Shown: positions 17,416 through 25,111 of the stretch, one piece after another
Layout of the letters: each line of letters starts with the position of its first letter
Position numbering within the stretch: the stretch's first letter is position 1
Assembly: GCF_020781835.1 (NCBI RefSeq)
Contig: NZ_JAJGNJ010000009.1
Coordinates: 62,001-126,000 of the forward strand
Length of the DNA: 64,000 bases
Source: Microbacterium testaceum
GTDB lineage: Bacteria > Actinomycetota > Actinomycetes > Actinomycetales > Microbacteriaceae
Direction: 5' to 3'
Position numbers and translations under genes: made by a program
Notes under the pieces: model-generated
Databases searched by the model: none
What the model saw: only the letters and a program-made list of their open reading frames with translations
Told to the model about the DNA's origin: nothing

Positions 17416-17472
17416 GGATGTCCCACTCGTGGTCACTTCAGCCCCGCTCGAGTGACCACTTCTGGGACATCC
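17416..17472 (+). other. Long hairpin between aceA and aceB
   Basis: GGATGTCCCA (17416-17425) pairs with TGGGACATCC (17463-17472), and GTGGTCACT (17429-17437) with AGTGACCAC (17451-17459). A 3x3 internal mismatch separates the two stems, and the loop is 13 nt. It has no U-tract and sits 38 nt after the aceA stop and 41 nt before the aceB start. It may set different aceA and aceB mRNA levels, either by partial termination or as a decay barrier. Confidence 0.6.
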
Positions 17473-17512
17473 CCCGGCGGACGGGTCGCGACCCAGACAG
17501 AAAGAAACGATC

Positions 17513-19171
17513 ATGACCCTCATCGAACCCCCACCCACCACCGACCGACGGGACGCTCAGCCCTCGGCATCCACTCCCGCCCCGCACCTGCGTATCGAGC
17601 GCCCGCTCGAGGGACGCGACGGCGAGATCCTCACCCCCGCCGCACTCGCCTTCCTCACCGAGCTCCACGACCGCTTCGGCCGTCGCCGCCACGACCGCCT
17701 CGCCGCGCGCCTGCGCGGACGCTTCGAGATCGGCAACGGCGAAGACCCCCACTTCCGCGACGAGACGGCGCACATCCGCGAAGACCCGTCGTGGCGCGTG
17801 GCCGGTGCCGGCCCGGGCCTGGAGGACCGCCGCGTCGAGATCACCGGGCCGACGGACCCCAAGATGACGATCAACGCCCTGAACTCCGGCGCCCGCGTGT
17901 GGCTGGCCGACCAGGAGGATGCCACCTCCCCCACGTGGCGCAACGTCATCGGCGGTCAGCTCTCGCTGTTCGACGCGATCCGCGGGCAGCTGAGCTTCAC
18001 GAGCCCCGAGGGCAAGCAGTACCGCGTCACCGCCGAGCGCACGCCCACGATCGTGATGCGCCCGCGCGGGTGGCACCTGCCCGAGAAGCACATCACCGTC
18101 ATCGACCGCGCGGGACGGGAGCTGCCGGCATCCGGGTCGCTCGTCGACTACGGGCTGTACGTCTTCCACAACGCGCACGCGCTGATCGCGGCGGGCCGCG
18201 GGCCGTACTTCTACCTGCCCAAGATCGAGTCCGCCGACGAAGCTCGGCTGTGGGACGACGTGTTCTCGTTCACCGAGGAGCGTCTGGGACTCCCCCACGG
18301 CACGATCCGCGCGACCGTGCTCATCGAGACGCTGCCCGCGGCGTTCGAGATGGAGGAGATCCTGTTCGCGCTGCGCGACCACTGCGCGGGGCTGAACGCC
18401 GGCCGGTGGGACTACATCTTCTCGATCATCAAGACCTACCGCGGCCGCGGTGCCCGGTTCGTCCTGCCCGACCGGAGCGAAGTGACGATGACGGTGCCGT
18501 TCATGCGGGCCTACACCGAGCTTCTCGTGCGCACGTGCCACAAGCGCGGCGCCTACGCGATCGGCGGCATGAGCGCCTTCATCCCCAACCGCCGCAAGCC
18601 CGAGGTGACCGAGGCCGCGTTCGAGAAGGTCGCCGCCGACAAGCGGCGCGAGGCCGGCGACGGTTTCGACGGCACGTGGGTGGCGCACCCCGACCTCATC
18701 CCGGTGGCGCGCGCGGAGTTCGACGCCGTGCTCGGCGACCGCGAGAACCAGCTCGACCGCCTGCGCGAAGACGTCGAGGTGCGGCCCGAGCAGCTGCTCG
18801 ACCTGCGGATCGGTCTGCCGATCACGGCGGGCGGGGTGCGGGGCAACGTCTCGGTGGCGATCCGCTACATCGAGGCGTGGCTGCGCGGGCTCGGCGCCGT
18901 CGCGATCGACGACCTCATGGAGGACGCCGCGACCGCGGAGATCTCGCGTTCGCAGATCTGGCAGTGGATCCACCAGGACCGCTCCACCGACGACGGCACG
19001 CTGATCACGCGCGAGTACGTCGATGGGCTGCTGCGCGACGTGCTCGCCGAGGTCACGCGCTTCGAGGGCGACCGATTCGACGACGCGGCCGAGGTGTTCC
19101 GCGAGGTGGCGTTGCGCGACGAGTTCCCCTCGTTCCTGACGCTGCCGGCGTACGCGAAGTACCTCGACTGA
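17513..19171 (+). CDS. aceB: Malate synthase A
   Basis: The 552-residue protein matches malate synthase A in length. Conserved stretches include FSIIKTYRGRG, AYAIGGMSAFIPNR, GTWVAHPDLIP and RSQIWQWIHQ. The general base Asp is in the late SAIRYIEAWLRG-AIDDLMEDAATAEISR region. It condenses glyoxylate with acetyl-CoA to form malate, completing the glyoxylate bypass begun by aceA. The ribosome-binding site is weak (GAAAGAAA). A 15-bp perfect terminator follows immediately. Confidence 0.98.
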   Translation: MTLIEPPPTTDRRDAQPSASTPAPHLRIERPLEGRDGEILTPAALAFLTELHDRFGRRRHDRLAARLRGRFEIGNGEDPHFRDETAHIREDPSWRVAGAGPGLEDRRVEITGPTDPKMTINALNSGARVWLADQEDATSPTWRNVIGGQLSLFDAIRGQLSFTSPEGKQYRVTAERTPTIVMRPRGWHLPEKHITVIDRAGRELPASGSLVDYGLYVFHNAHALIAAGRGPYFYLPKIESADEARLWDDVFSFTEERLGLPHGTIRATVLIETLPAAFEMEEILFALRDHCAGLNAGRWDYIFSIIKTYRGRGARFVLPDRSEVTMTVPFMRAYTELLVRTCHKRGAYAIGGMSAFIPNRRKPEVTEAAFEKVAADKRREAGDGFDGTWVAHPDLIPVARAEFDAVLGDRENQLDRLREDVEVRPEQLLDLRIGLPITAGGVRGNVSVAIRYIEAWLRGLGAVAIDDLMEDAATAEISRSQIWQWIHQDRSTDDGTLITREYVDGLLRDVLAEVTRFEGDRFDDAAEVFREVALRDEFPSFLTLPAYAKYLD

Positions 19172-19179
19172 CCGGATGC

Positions 19180-19216
19180 CACGAAGGGCCGGGGCCGTGC
19201 GCCCCGGCCCTTCGTG
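19180..19216 (+). terminator. Terminator after aceB
   Basis: CACGAAGGGCCGGGG (19180-19194) pairs perfectly with CCCCGGCCCTTCGTG (19202-19216) around a 7-nt loop, starting 9 nt after the aceB stop. No U-tract is present. Confidence 0.85.
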
Positions 19217-19221
19217 CTGTC

Positions 19222-19314
19222 GGGCTCGAACAGGACTACGCCCCCGGCGACGAGCTGGACTCCGTGCGCGTGAGCCGCGAGGCCTTCGCGCGCTACGACA
19301 ACATCGCGTGGTGA
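19222..19314 (+). pseudogene. C-terminal gene relic (about 30 codons)
   Basis: The frame ending at TGA 19312-19314 reads GLEQDYAPGDELDSVRVSRE and then AFARYDNIAW. Almost every third position in this stretch is G or C, as in real genes here. There is no start codon, and the coding signature stops at the aceB terminator. It looks like the surviving tail of a gene whose 5' part was lost. The family is not recognised; a chance ORF remains possible. Confidence 0.4.
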
Positions 19315-19436
19315 GTGCGCCCGGCGGCGAGCGTGTCCCCTTCGGGCACGAACGCCCCGGCCGCCGCGCCGTGAGGGCGGTCCGCCGACGTTGAGGCAAC
19401 GCGGCAAGCGATCCGGCCCGGCGCTACCGTGACCGC

Positions 19437-19760
19437 ATGGCCTCTGTCTCCCCCGCCGGTCGCCGCGCGACCGACGCCCTCGGCATCGTCGCGATCATCC
19501 TGGCGGCGTTCATCCTGCTGCCGGCGCTGATGATCTTCCTCATCGGCCTCACGCCGGGCATGAACGCCATCTGGTGGCTCGGGATCGTGCTCCTGCCGAT
19601 CATGGGCTTCCTCGGCCTCGTCGCCGTGGCCGTGGGCGCGATCGGCATCGTCGTGCGGGTTCGCGCGCACCGCAGCCCCATCCTGTCGATCATCGGTGCG
19701 GCGCTCGGGATGCTCCTCGTTCTTCCGAGCCTGTGGGTGCTGTTCTCTCCGACCGTCTGA
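19437..19760 (+). CDS. Small membrane protein of unknown function
   Basis: The 107-residue protein has three predicted membrane helices: around [40 protein letters not shown] and [20 protein letters not shown] short basic loop lies between the second and third. Start choice: a TACCGT -10 box ends six bases before ATG, a leaderless arrangement seen repeatedly in this window. No family is recognised and no operon partner is evident, although the aminotransferase gene begins 61 nt downstream with its own promoter. Confidence 0.75.
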   Translation: MASVSPAGRRATDALGIVAIILAAFILLPALMIFLIGLTPGMNAIWWLGIVLLPIMGFLGLVAVAVGAIGIVVRVRAHRSPILSIIGAALGMLLVLPSLWVLFSPTV

Positions 19761-19821
19761 CACCGAGTCGTCCGCGCCGCGCGCCCGCGGCATCCCGGGC
19801 GTGCCGAGTAGGCTCTGTGGC

Positions 19822-21021
19822 GTGACCGACCGCGCACCACTTTCCCGCAAGCTCTCCGCCATCGCCGAATCCGCAACCCTGAAGGTCGACGCCAAGGCCA
19901 AGGCCCTGAAGGCCGCCGGCCGTCCCGTCATCTCCTACGCGGCCGGCGAGCCCGACTTCGCCACCCCTTCGTTCATCGTGGATGCCGCCGCCGAGGCGCT
20001 GCGGAACCCCGCGAACTTCCGTTACACCCCCGCGGCGGGTCTTCCGGTGCTGCGCGAGGCCATCGTGGCCAAGACGCGGCGTGACTCGGGCCTCGAGGTC
20101 GCGCCCGCACAGGTCATCGTCACCAACGGCGGCAAGCAGGCCGTCTACCAGGCCTTCCAGACCGTGGTGAACCCCGGCGACGAGGTGCTCCTCCCTGCGC
20201 CCTACTGGACGACCTACCCCGAGGCGATCGCCCTCGCCGACGGCGTGCCCGTCGAGGTGTTCGCCGGAGCCGACCAGGACTACAAGGTCACCGTCGCCCA
20301 GCTCGAGGCGGCGCGCACCGAAAAGACCACCGTCCTGGTGTTCGTGTCGCCCTCGAACCCCACGGGCTCGGTCTACACGCCCGAAGAGACCGCCGAGATC
20401 GGCCGGTGGGCCCTCGAGCACGGCATCTGGGTGATCACCGACGAGATCTACCAGAACCTCACCTACGAAGGCGCCCGCGCGGTCTCGATCGTCGAGGCTG
20501 TGCCCGAGCTCGCCGGTCAGACGATCCTCGTCAACGGCGTCGCCAAGACCTACGCGATGACCGGCTGGCGCGTGGGCTGGATGGTGGGACCCGCGGATGC
20601 CATGAAGCTCGCCGGCAACCTCCAGTCGCACCTGTCGAGCAACGTCAACAACATCGCGCAGATCGCCGCCGCTGCCGCGTTGAACGGCCCGCAGGACGAG
20701 TCCGAGCAGTTCCGCGAGGCCTTCGACCGACGTCGCCGACTCATCGTGTCCGAGCTGGCGAAGATCGACGGGGTCGAGGTCCCCAACCCGCTCGGCGCGT
20801 TCTACGCCTACCCCGACGTCCGCGGCCTGCTGTACCGGGAATGGGACGGCGTCACCCCGACGACCTCGCTCGAGCTCGCCGACCTCATCCTCGAGAAGGC
20901 CGAGGTCGCGGTGGTGCCGGGTGAGGCGTTCGGCCCGAGCGGCTACCTCCGCCTGTCGTACGCGCTCGGCGACGCGGAACTCCTGGAGGGCATCCAGCGC
21001 CTTCAGCGTCTCTTCTCCTGA
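19822..21021 (+). CDS. aspC: Aspartate aminotransferase-type PLP enzyme (class I)
   Basis: The 399-residue protein starts at GTG 19822, seven bases after a TAGGCT -10 box (leaderless). Class I fold features: [25 protein letters not shown] and the PLP lysine K242 in [16 protein letters not shown]. The C-terminal arginine is in YLRLSYAL. This type interconverts aspartate/2-oxoglutarate and oxaloacetate/glutamate. Substrate range is inferred from family. It ends at a strong bidirectional terminator shared with convergent murB. Confidence 0.92.
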   Translation: MTDRAPLSRKLSAIAESATLKVDAKAKALKAAGRPVISYAAGEPDFATPSFIVDAAAEALRNPANFRYTPAAGLPVLREAIVAKTRRDSGLEVAPAQVIVTNGGKQAVYQAFQTVVNPGDEVLLPAPYWTTYPEAIALADGVPVEVFAGADQDYKVTVAQLEAARTEKTTVLVFVSPSNPTGSVYTPEETAEIGRWALEHGIWVITDEIYQNLTYEGARAVSIVEAVPELAGQTILVNGVAKTYAMTGWRVGWMVGPADAMKLAGNLQSHLSSNVNNIAQIAAAAALNGPQDESEQFREAFDRRRRLIVSELAKIDGVEVPNPLGAFYAYPDVRGLLYREWDGVTPTTSLELADLILEKAEVAVVPGEAFGPSGYLRLSYALGDAELLEGIQRLQRLFS

Positions 21022-21084
21022 CGCCCGCCCCACCACGACTCCCCCGCCCCACCGCTCGGCCGCGCCGTCGCGCGGACTTCTCCC

Positions 21085-21125
21085 CCGACACGCCGGCCCC
21101 GACACCACCGGGGCCGGCGTGTCGG
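21085..21125. terminator. Bidirectional terminator between aspC and murB
   Basis: CCGACACGCCGGCCCC (21085-21100) pairs perfectly with GGGGCCGGCGTGTCGG (21110-21125), a 16-bp stem with a 9-nt loop between two convergent genes. Confidence 0.85.
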
Positions 21126-21220
21126 CACTCACCTCCGCACGACGGCACCGCACGACGACACACCGGGCACCGGCACACCGGATGCCGCGGCGCACCGGAG
21201 GGATGCCGGGGCTCCGGGGG

Positions 21221-22357
21221 CTAGAGCTCGACGTTCACCAGCACCGGCTCGGGCTGCAGCAGCAGGCCGAACTCGGCCTGCACGCGCTGCTGCACGAACC
21301 TCGCGAGCTCGGCGATCTCGGCGGCGGTCGCCCCGCCGCGGTTCGTCAGTGCCAGGGTGTGCTTGGTGGACAGGCCGGCGCGGGAGCGCGGGAACCGGAA
21401 ACCGCGGGACAGCCCCGCGTGCTCGATGAGCCAGGCGGCGCTCACCTTCACCTCGCGGCGCTCCTCGACCGGGGGCGGCACGACTCCGTCGAAGGCGGCG
21501 AGCGGGATGACGGTCACCGGATCGATCGCGGGCGAGAGGGGCCATTGGGGACACGCGTCGGGCAGGGTACGGGCGAAGGCCTCGGAGACGATCGCGTTCT
21601 GGAAGAACGACCCGGCGCTCCACGTGTCGGGATCCTCGTCGTCGAGCACCATGCCCTTGCGCGCGCGCGTTGCGAGAACATGCTCGCGGATCCACCGCAG
21701 CGACACCGCCGCATCGGCATCCAGTCCGAGGGCTCCTCGCAGCTGCGAGCCCGCGATCGGCCGTTCCCCGTCGCCCACACGCTCGAGTTCGAGCGTCACC
21801 GAGACGATCACGGCCGGACGCTCGGCGACCGAGCCGTAGTGCTGCTTGAGCACGGACGTGCGGAACCCCAGACCGAGATCGGATGCCGGGACGGTGGACA
21901 CCTCACCGGTCGACTCGTCCAGCAGCTCCACCTCGACCAGGGTCTGCACGACCTCCTGACCGTACGCACCGATGTTCTGCACGGGCGCGGCGCCGACCGT
22001 TCCGGGGATGCCCGACATCGCCTCGATGCCGGCGAGGCCCCGGGCGACCGTCTCTGCCACGAGGGCGTCCCAGTCGTGTCCCGCCTGCACGCGTAGCCGC
22101 GTGGTCCCGGGACGCGAGCCCGAGAGCTCCTCGATGCCGGCGGTGCGCACGAGCACCACGGTGCCCTCGAAGGGTTCGTCACCGACGAACAGGTTCGAGC
22201 CTCCGCCCACCACGAGCCACGGCTCGCCCGTCGCCCACAGGTCGCCGAGCACGGCCACGAGTTCGTCGGCTGATCGCGCCTCGATCGTCCGCGCGGGAAG
22301 CCCTCCCGTGCGCAACGTCGTCAGGCCGGACAGCGGGACCGGGGTGACCTCGGGCAT
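21221..22357 (-). CDS. murB: UDP-N-acetylmuramate dehydrogenase
   Basis: The 378-residue MurB has an N-terminal FAD-binding domain with LVVGGGSNLFVGDEPFEGTV and GLAGIEAMSGIPGTVGAAPVQNIGAYGQE. The C-terminal domain has GSFFQNAIVSEAF, with the catalytic Ser region, and the terminal Glu region. It reduces UDP-GlcNAc-enolpyruvate to UDP-MurNAc in cytoplasmic peptidoglycan precursor synthesis. The ATG overlaps the hadB stop by one base. The order hadA-hadB-murB is conserved in many Micrococcales. Confidence 0.97.
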   Translation of the reverse strand: MPEVTPVPLSGLTTLRTGGLPARTIEARSADELVAVLGDLWATGEPWLVVGGGSNLFVGDEPFEGTVVLVRTAGIEELSGSRPGTTRLRVQAGHDWDALVAETVARGLAGIEAMSGIPGTVGAAPVQNIGAYGQEVVQTLVEVELLDESTGEVSTVPASDLGLGFRTSVLKQHYGSVAERPAVIVSVTLELERVGDGERPIAGSQLRGALGLDADAAVSLRWIREHVLATRARKGMVLDDEDPDTWSAGSFFQNAIVSEAFARTLPDACPQWPLSPAIDPVTVIPLAAFDGVVPPPVEERREVKVSAAWLIEHAGLSRGFRFPRSRAGLSTKHTLALTNRGGATAAEIAELARFVQQRVQAEFGLLLQPEPVLVNVEL

Positions 22358-22761
22358 CAGGACAGCCGCACGCGCACCTGCGCCTTGCCGAGGACCGTCG
22401 TCCCCGCGTGCGTCACGGTGAGGTCGATGCGGGTGGACTCGTCGTCGACGGCACCCACTTTCGCGCTGACGTGCAGGTCGGCCCCCTCCTCGGGGTCGAC
22501 GACGACGGGGCGGGTGAAGCGCACACCGTACTCGAGGATGCGACCCGTGTCGCCGATCGCATCGGCGAGGGTTCCCACCGCGATCCCCATCGTGAGCATG
22601 CCGTGGGCGAGCACCCCCGGCAGCCCGACGGCCTCGGCGATGTCGTCGCGGTAGTGGATGGGGTTGAAGTCGCCGGAGGCACCGGCGTACCGCACGAGCG
22701 ACTCGCGCGTCAGGTGGACGGAACGTTCGGCGACGACGTCTCCGACGGTGAACCCGCTCAT
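22357..22761 (-). CDS. MaoC/HadB-like (R)-specific hydratase
   Basis: The 134-residue single hot-dog domain has the hydratase-2 motif YAGASGDFNPIHYRDDIAEA followed by LAHGMLTMG, placing the catalytic Asp and His. It pairs with the product of the upstream gene as a heterodimeric 3-hydroxyacyl dehydratase of HadAB type. The native substrate in a non-mycolate organism is unclear. The start overlaps the hadA-like stop (ATGA) and the stop overlaps murB. Confidence 0.88.
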   Translation of the reverse strand: MSGFTVGDVVAERSVHLTRESLVRYAGASGDFNPIHYRDDIAEAVGLPGVLAHGMLTMGIAVGTLADAIGDTGRILEYGVRFTRPVVVDPEEGADLHVSAKVGAVDDESTRIDLTVTHAGTTVLGKAQVRVRLS

Positions 22762-23207
22762 GCCTCCGCCTCCCCGGCGAGGAGGACGCTCGTGGTGGTC
22801 ACGACGTGGCCGCCGTCGGCATCCACGATCTCCGCCTCGCTCGTGATCATCGCGTTCGCCCCGAGCGTGCGGATGCCGGTCACCGCCAACGTCGCGGTCA
22901 GTTCGTCGCCCGCGACGATCGGCCGCGAGTAGCGGAACCGCTGCTCGGCGTGCACGAGACGCGCGAGCTCGATGCCCGAATCCGGGTCGCCCAGAAGCTG
23001 CTGGAGCGTCAGGTCCTGCACGACCATCGCGAAGGTCGGCGGGGCCACGACGTCGGCATAGCCGAGCGCGCGAGCCGCCTCGGGGTCGGAGTGCTGAGGA
23101 GCATCGGCGAAGACGGCGCGGGCGAACTCGCGCACCTTCTCACGGCCGACGAGATACGGCGCGGTCGGAGGGAAGGCACGACCGACCAGTTCGGGGTTCA
23201 CGGGCAC
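22758..23207 (-). CDS. MaoC N-terminal domain/HadA-like (UPF0336) dehydratase partner
   Basis: The 149-residue hot-dog protein lacks a full hydratase motif, as expected for the HadA-like non-catalytic partner. The FRYSRPIVAGDELTAT stretch is typical. Start choice: GTG 23207 lies six bases after a TAGACT -10 box, so the transcript is probably leaderless and this is the first gene of the hadA-hadB-murB operon. Together the two subunits are expected to dehydrate 3-hydroxyacyl thioesters. Confidence 0.87.
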   Translation of the reverse strand: MPVNPELVGRAFPPTAPYLVGREKVREFARAVFADAPQHSDPEAARALGYADVVAPPTFAMVVQDLTLQQLLGDPDSGIELARLVHAEQRFRYSRPIVAGDELTATLAVTGIRTLGANAMITSEAEIVDADGGHVVTTTSVLLAGEAEA

Positions 23208-23241
23208 CGGTTCAGTCTACCGACCGCTCCCCCCGGCATCC

Positions 23242-24039
23242 TCAGCGCTGGTGACGTCCGCGCACGGCCTTCACCGCCATCTGGCTGGCGATGAAGACGA
23301 GGAAGATCGAGAACAGGACGTTGCCGACGAACGGGTCGATGAGCTTGGCGAGCGATGCCCCGAGCGCGGTCGTCGTGCACGCCGCGATGCCGATACAGGC
23401 CGCCGCGCGGAGGTCGACGTTCGAGCGACGGAGGTTGCCGGCCGTGCCCGAGATGGCGGTCGGGATCATCATGAGCAGGGACGTACCGCGCGCGATGAGA
23501 TCGCTCGTGCCGAAGAACAGCAGCAGCGCGGGGACGACGATGATGCCCCCGCCCACCCCGAGGAGCCCGGCCAGGACGCCGGTGATGACGCCGAGCAGGG
23601 CCAGGCCCGGGCCGGTGATCCAGGTCAGTTCCAGTTCGGCGTCGCGGGAGGGGATCACGAAGTACAGGCTGACGATGACGGCGGCGAGGAATGCCACGAA
23701 CGCCCACCGCAGCGCCGTCTGGGACAGCTTCGGCAGCAGCCACGTGCCGATCTGTGCGCCTCCCACCGCGCCGGCGGCAAGGATGAGCGCCGGGATCCAC
23801 GCGACGTGGCCGTCGATCGCGTACGTGATGACGCCGACCGACGCCGTCGGCACGATCGCCGCGAGCGACGTGCCCGCGGCGAAGCGCTGATCGAAGCCGA
23901 GCAGCAGCACGAGCAGCGGGACGATGACCGTGCCACCCCCGACACCGAACAGGCCGGACAGGAGGCCGGCGAGGAGGCCGACTCCGATGCACACGGCGTA
24001 GAAACGGGCGGAGCGGGGCGGGCGGGTCTGTTCGATCAC
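23242..24039 (-). CDS. Sulfite exporter TauE/SafE family membrane protein
   Basis: The 265-residue protein is read from GTG 24039, just before the first helix; a longer in-frame reading from 24195 overlaps a terminator-like hairpin and is rejected. It has eight predicted membrane helices in two repeated halves. Each half begins with a glycine-rich signature, GLLSGLFGVGGGTVIVPLL and GVLAGLLGVGGGIIVVPALL. The family exports sulfite, sulfoacetate or related organosulfonates. The long structured leader upstream suggests regulated expression. The neighbouring block (metB, cbs) supports a sulfur role, but the substrate is unknown. Confidence 0.9.
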   Translation of the reverse strand: MIEQTRPPRSARFYAVCIGVGLLAGLLSGLFGVGGGTVIVPLLVLLLGFDQRFAAGTSLAAIVPTASVGVITYAIDGHVAWIPALILAAGAVGGAQIGTWLLPKLSQTALRWAFVAFLAAVIVSLYFVIPSRDAELELTWITGPGLALLGVITGVLAGLLGVGGGIIVVPALLLFFGTSDLIARGTSLLMMIPTAISGTAGNLRRSNVDLRAAACIGIAACTTTALGASLAKLIDPFVGNVLFSIFLVFIASQMAVKAVRGRHQR

Positions 24040-24135
24040 TGGGCTGGGGTCCTCGCGATGGGGTGAAGACGGGCCGTCGCCCGCCGACGCACCAGTCTTC
24101 CACCTTCCCGGGGACCCGCCCGACGGCACCGGGCC

Positions 24136-24186
24136 GAGGAAGAAAGCGGCCCCCGGTGGTCCGAAGCCGCGTCCACCGGGGGCCGT
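24136..24186 (-). promoter_or_regulatory. Intrinsic-terminator-like attenuator in the TauE/SafE leader
   Basis: On the minus strand, GGCCCCCGGTGG (24184-24173) pairs with CCACCGGGGGCC (24159-24148) in a perfect 12-bp stem with a 13-nt loop. It is followed by GCTTTCTTCC, a U-rich run unusual in this GC-rich DNA. It lies about 110 nt before the TauE/SafE start, with no gene between it and the divergent promoter. It therefore fits transcription attenuation of the exporter gene, or termination of a small leader RNA. Confidence 0.6.
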
Positions 24187-24293
24187 CGCCCTCACAGGTC
24201 AAGCGGAACGGTGACCCGAACACCGGTCTGCGACCACGATCGCGAGGGTGCGACAGAGGAAAAGTACCGCGCGCAGCCGCGAGGATCTCGACC

Positions 24294-24322
24294 TTGACAG
24301 CAATATCTCAGGATGCTAACTA
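24294..24322 (+). promoter_or_regulatory. Strong sigma-70-type promoter
   Basis: TTGACA (24294-24299), a 17-nt spacer and TAACTA (24317-24322) form the best -35/-10 match seen in the window. A CTAATTAG palindrome (24320-24327) overlaps the -10. The first ATG is 12 nt past the -10, so the transcript would have an almost absent 5' leader. Confidence 0.75.
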
Positions 24323-24333
24323 ATTAGGCGCGC

Positions 24334-24390
24334 ATGCACATCTGCGATCGGGAATGCCCTCGGCGACCCGACCGTTCCGTCCGGGTATGA
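24334..24390 (+). CDS. Short upstream ORF with two cysteines (possible leader peptide)
   Basis: The 18-codon ORF encodes MHICDRECPRRPDRSVRV. It begins right after a strong promoter, and its stop overlaps the ATG of the oxidoreductase gene (ATGA at 24387-24390). Two of 18 codons are Cys, a rare residue in these proteomes, and the surrounding genes concern sulfur. Cys-rich leaderless mini-ORFs that attenuate sulfur genes are known from mycobacteria. The same function here is inference, because the two Cys codons are not adjacent. Confidence 0.5.
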   Translation: MHICDRECPRRPDRSVRV

Positions 24391-25022
24391 CGACCGTAGG
24401 AATCATCGGAGCAGGAAACATCGGACGGGCGCTCGCGCGGGGTCTCGTCGACCGCGGATACGACGTGGTCATCGCGAACTCCCGCGGGCCCGAGACGCTC
24501 GCCGATCTGGCGGAGGCGCTGGGTGACAAGGCCCGCGCAGCGACGGCGCAGGAGGCCGCGGAGGCCGGTGAGTTCGTCATCGTGACCGTGCCGCTCAAGG
24601 CGTATCGCGAGATCCCCGTGGCGCCGCTGCGCGGCAAGACGGTGCTCGACACGAACAACTACTACTGGGAGCGCGACGGCCACATCGCCGAGCTCGACCA
24701 GAAGCGCACCACGACCTCGCAGATGCTGCAGGAGCACCTGCCCGAGAGCACGGTGGTGAAGGCGTTCAACCACATCATGGCCGCCGACATCCTCACCGAC
24801 GGCTCACCCGCCGGAACCCCGGGCCGGCGTGCGCTGGCGACCTCGAGCGACTCCGCGGACGGCGTCGCGCTGATCACCCGCATCTACGACGAGTTCGGCT
24901 ACGACACCGTGAACGTCGGTCCCCTGTCCGAGAGCTGGCGCGTCGAGCGGGACATGCCGGCGTACGTCGTGCGCCAGAACCGCGAGGAGCTCGAGCAGAA
25001 TCTCGCCCGCGCGGAGCGCTGA
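24387..25022 (+). CDS. NAD(P)-binding (F420-dependent NADP oxidoreductase-like) protein
   Basis: The 211-residue protein has an N-terminal Rossmann motif VGIIGAGNIGRALARGL (residues 4-20). VIANSRGPETL follows at the NADP 2'-phosphate position. This is the fold of F420-dependent NADP reductase and pyrroline-carboxylate-reductase relatives. It lacks an obvious F420 partner enzyme in the window, so cofactor and substrate are uncertain. Start choice: ATG 24387 puts the Rossmann strand at the N-terminus as usual, rather than the in-frame ATG at 24354. It is preceded by a mini-ORF with coupled stop/start. Confidence 0.82.
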   Translation: MTTVGIIGAGNIGRALARGLVDRGYDVVIANSRGPETLADLAEALGDKARAATAQEAAEAGEFVIVTVPLKAYREIPVAPLRGKTVLDTNNYYWERDGHIAELDQKRTTTSQMLQEHLPESTVVKAFNHIMAADILTDGSPAGTPGRRALATSSDSADGVALITRIYDEFGYDTVNVGPLSESWRVERDMPAYVVRQNREELEQNLARAER

Positions 25023-25041
25023 CGACCCACCGATAAACGGC

Positions 25042-25086
25042 ATCTGCGCCGGGAAACGCGCTCAGCACGCGTTTCCCGGCGCAGAT
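25042..25086. terminator. Bidirectional terminator between the NAD(P)-binding gene and metB
   Basis: ATCTGCGCCGGGAAACGCG (25042-25060) pairs perfectly with CGCGTTTCCCGGCGCAGAT (25068-25086), a 19-bp stem with a 7-nt loop. Outside it lie TAAAC and GTTTA. It is placed between convergent 3' ends. Confidence 0.9.
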
Positions 25087-25111
25087 CATGTTTATGGATG
25101 CCGCGGTGCTC

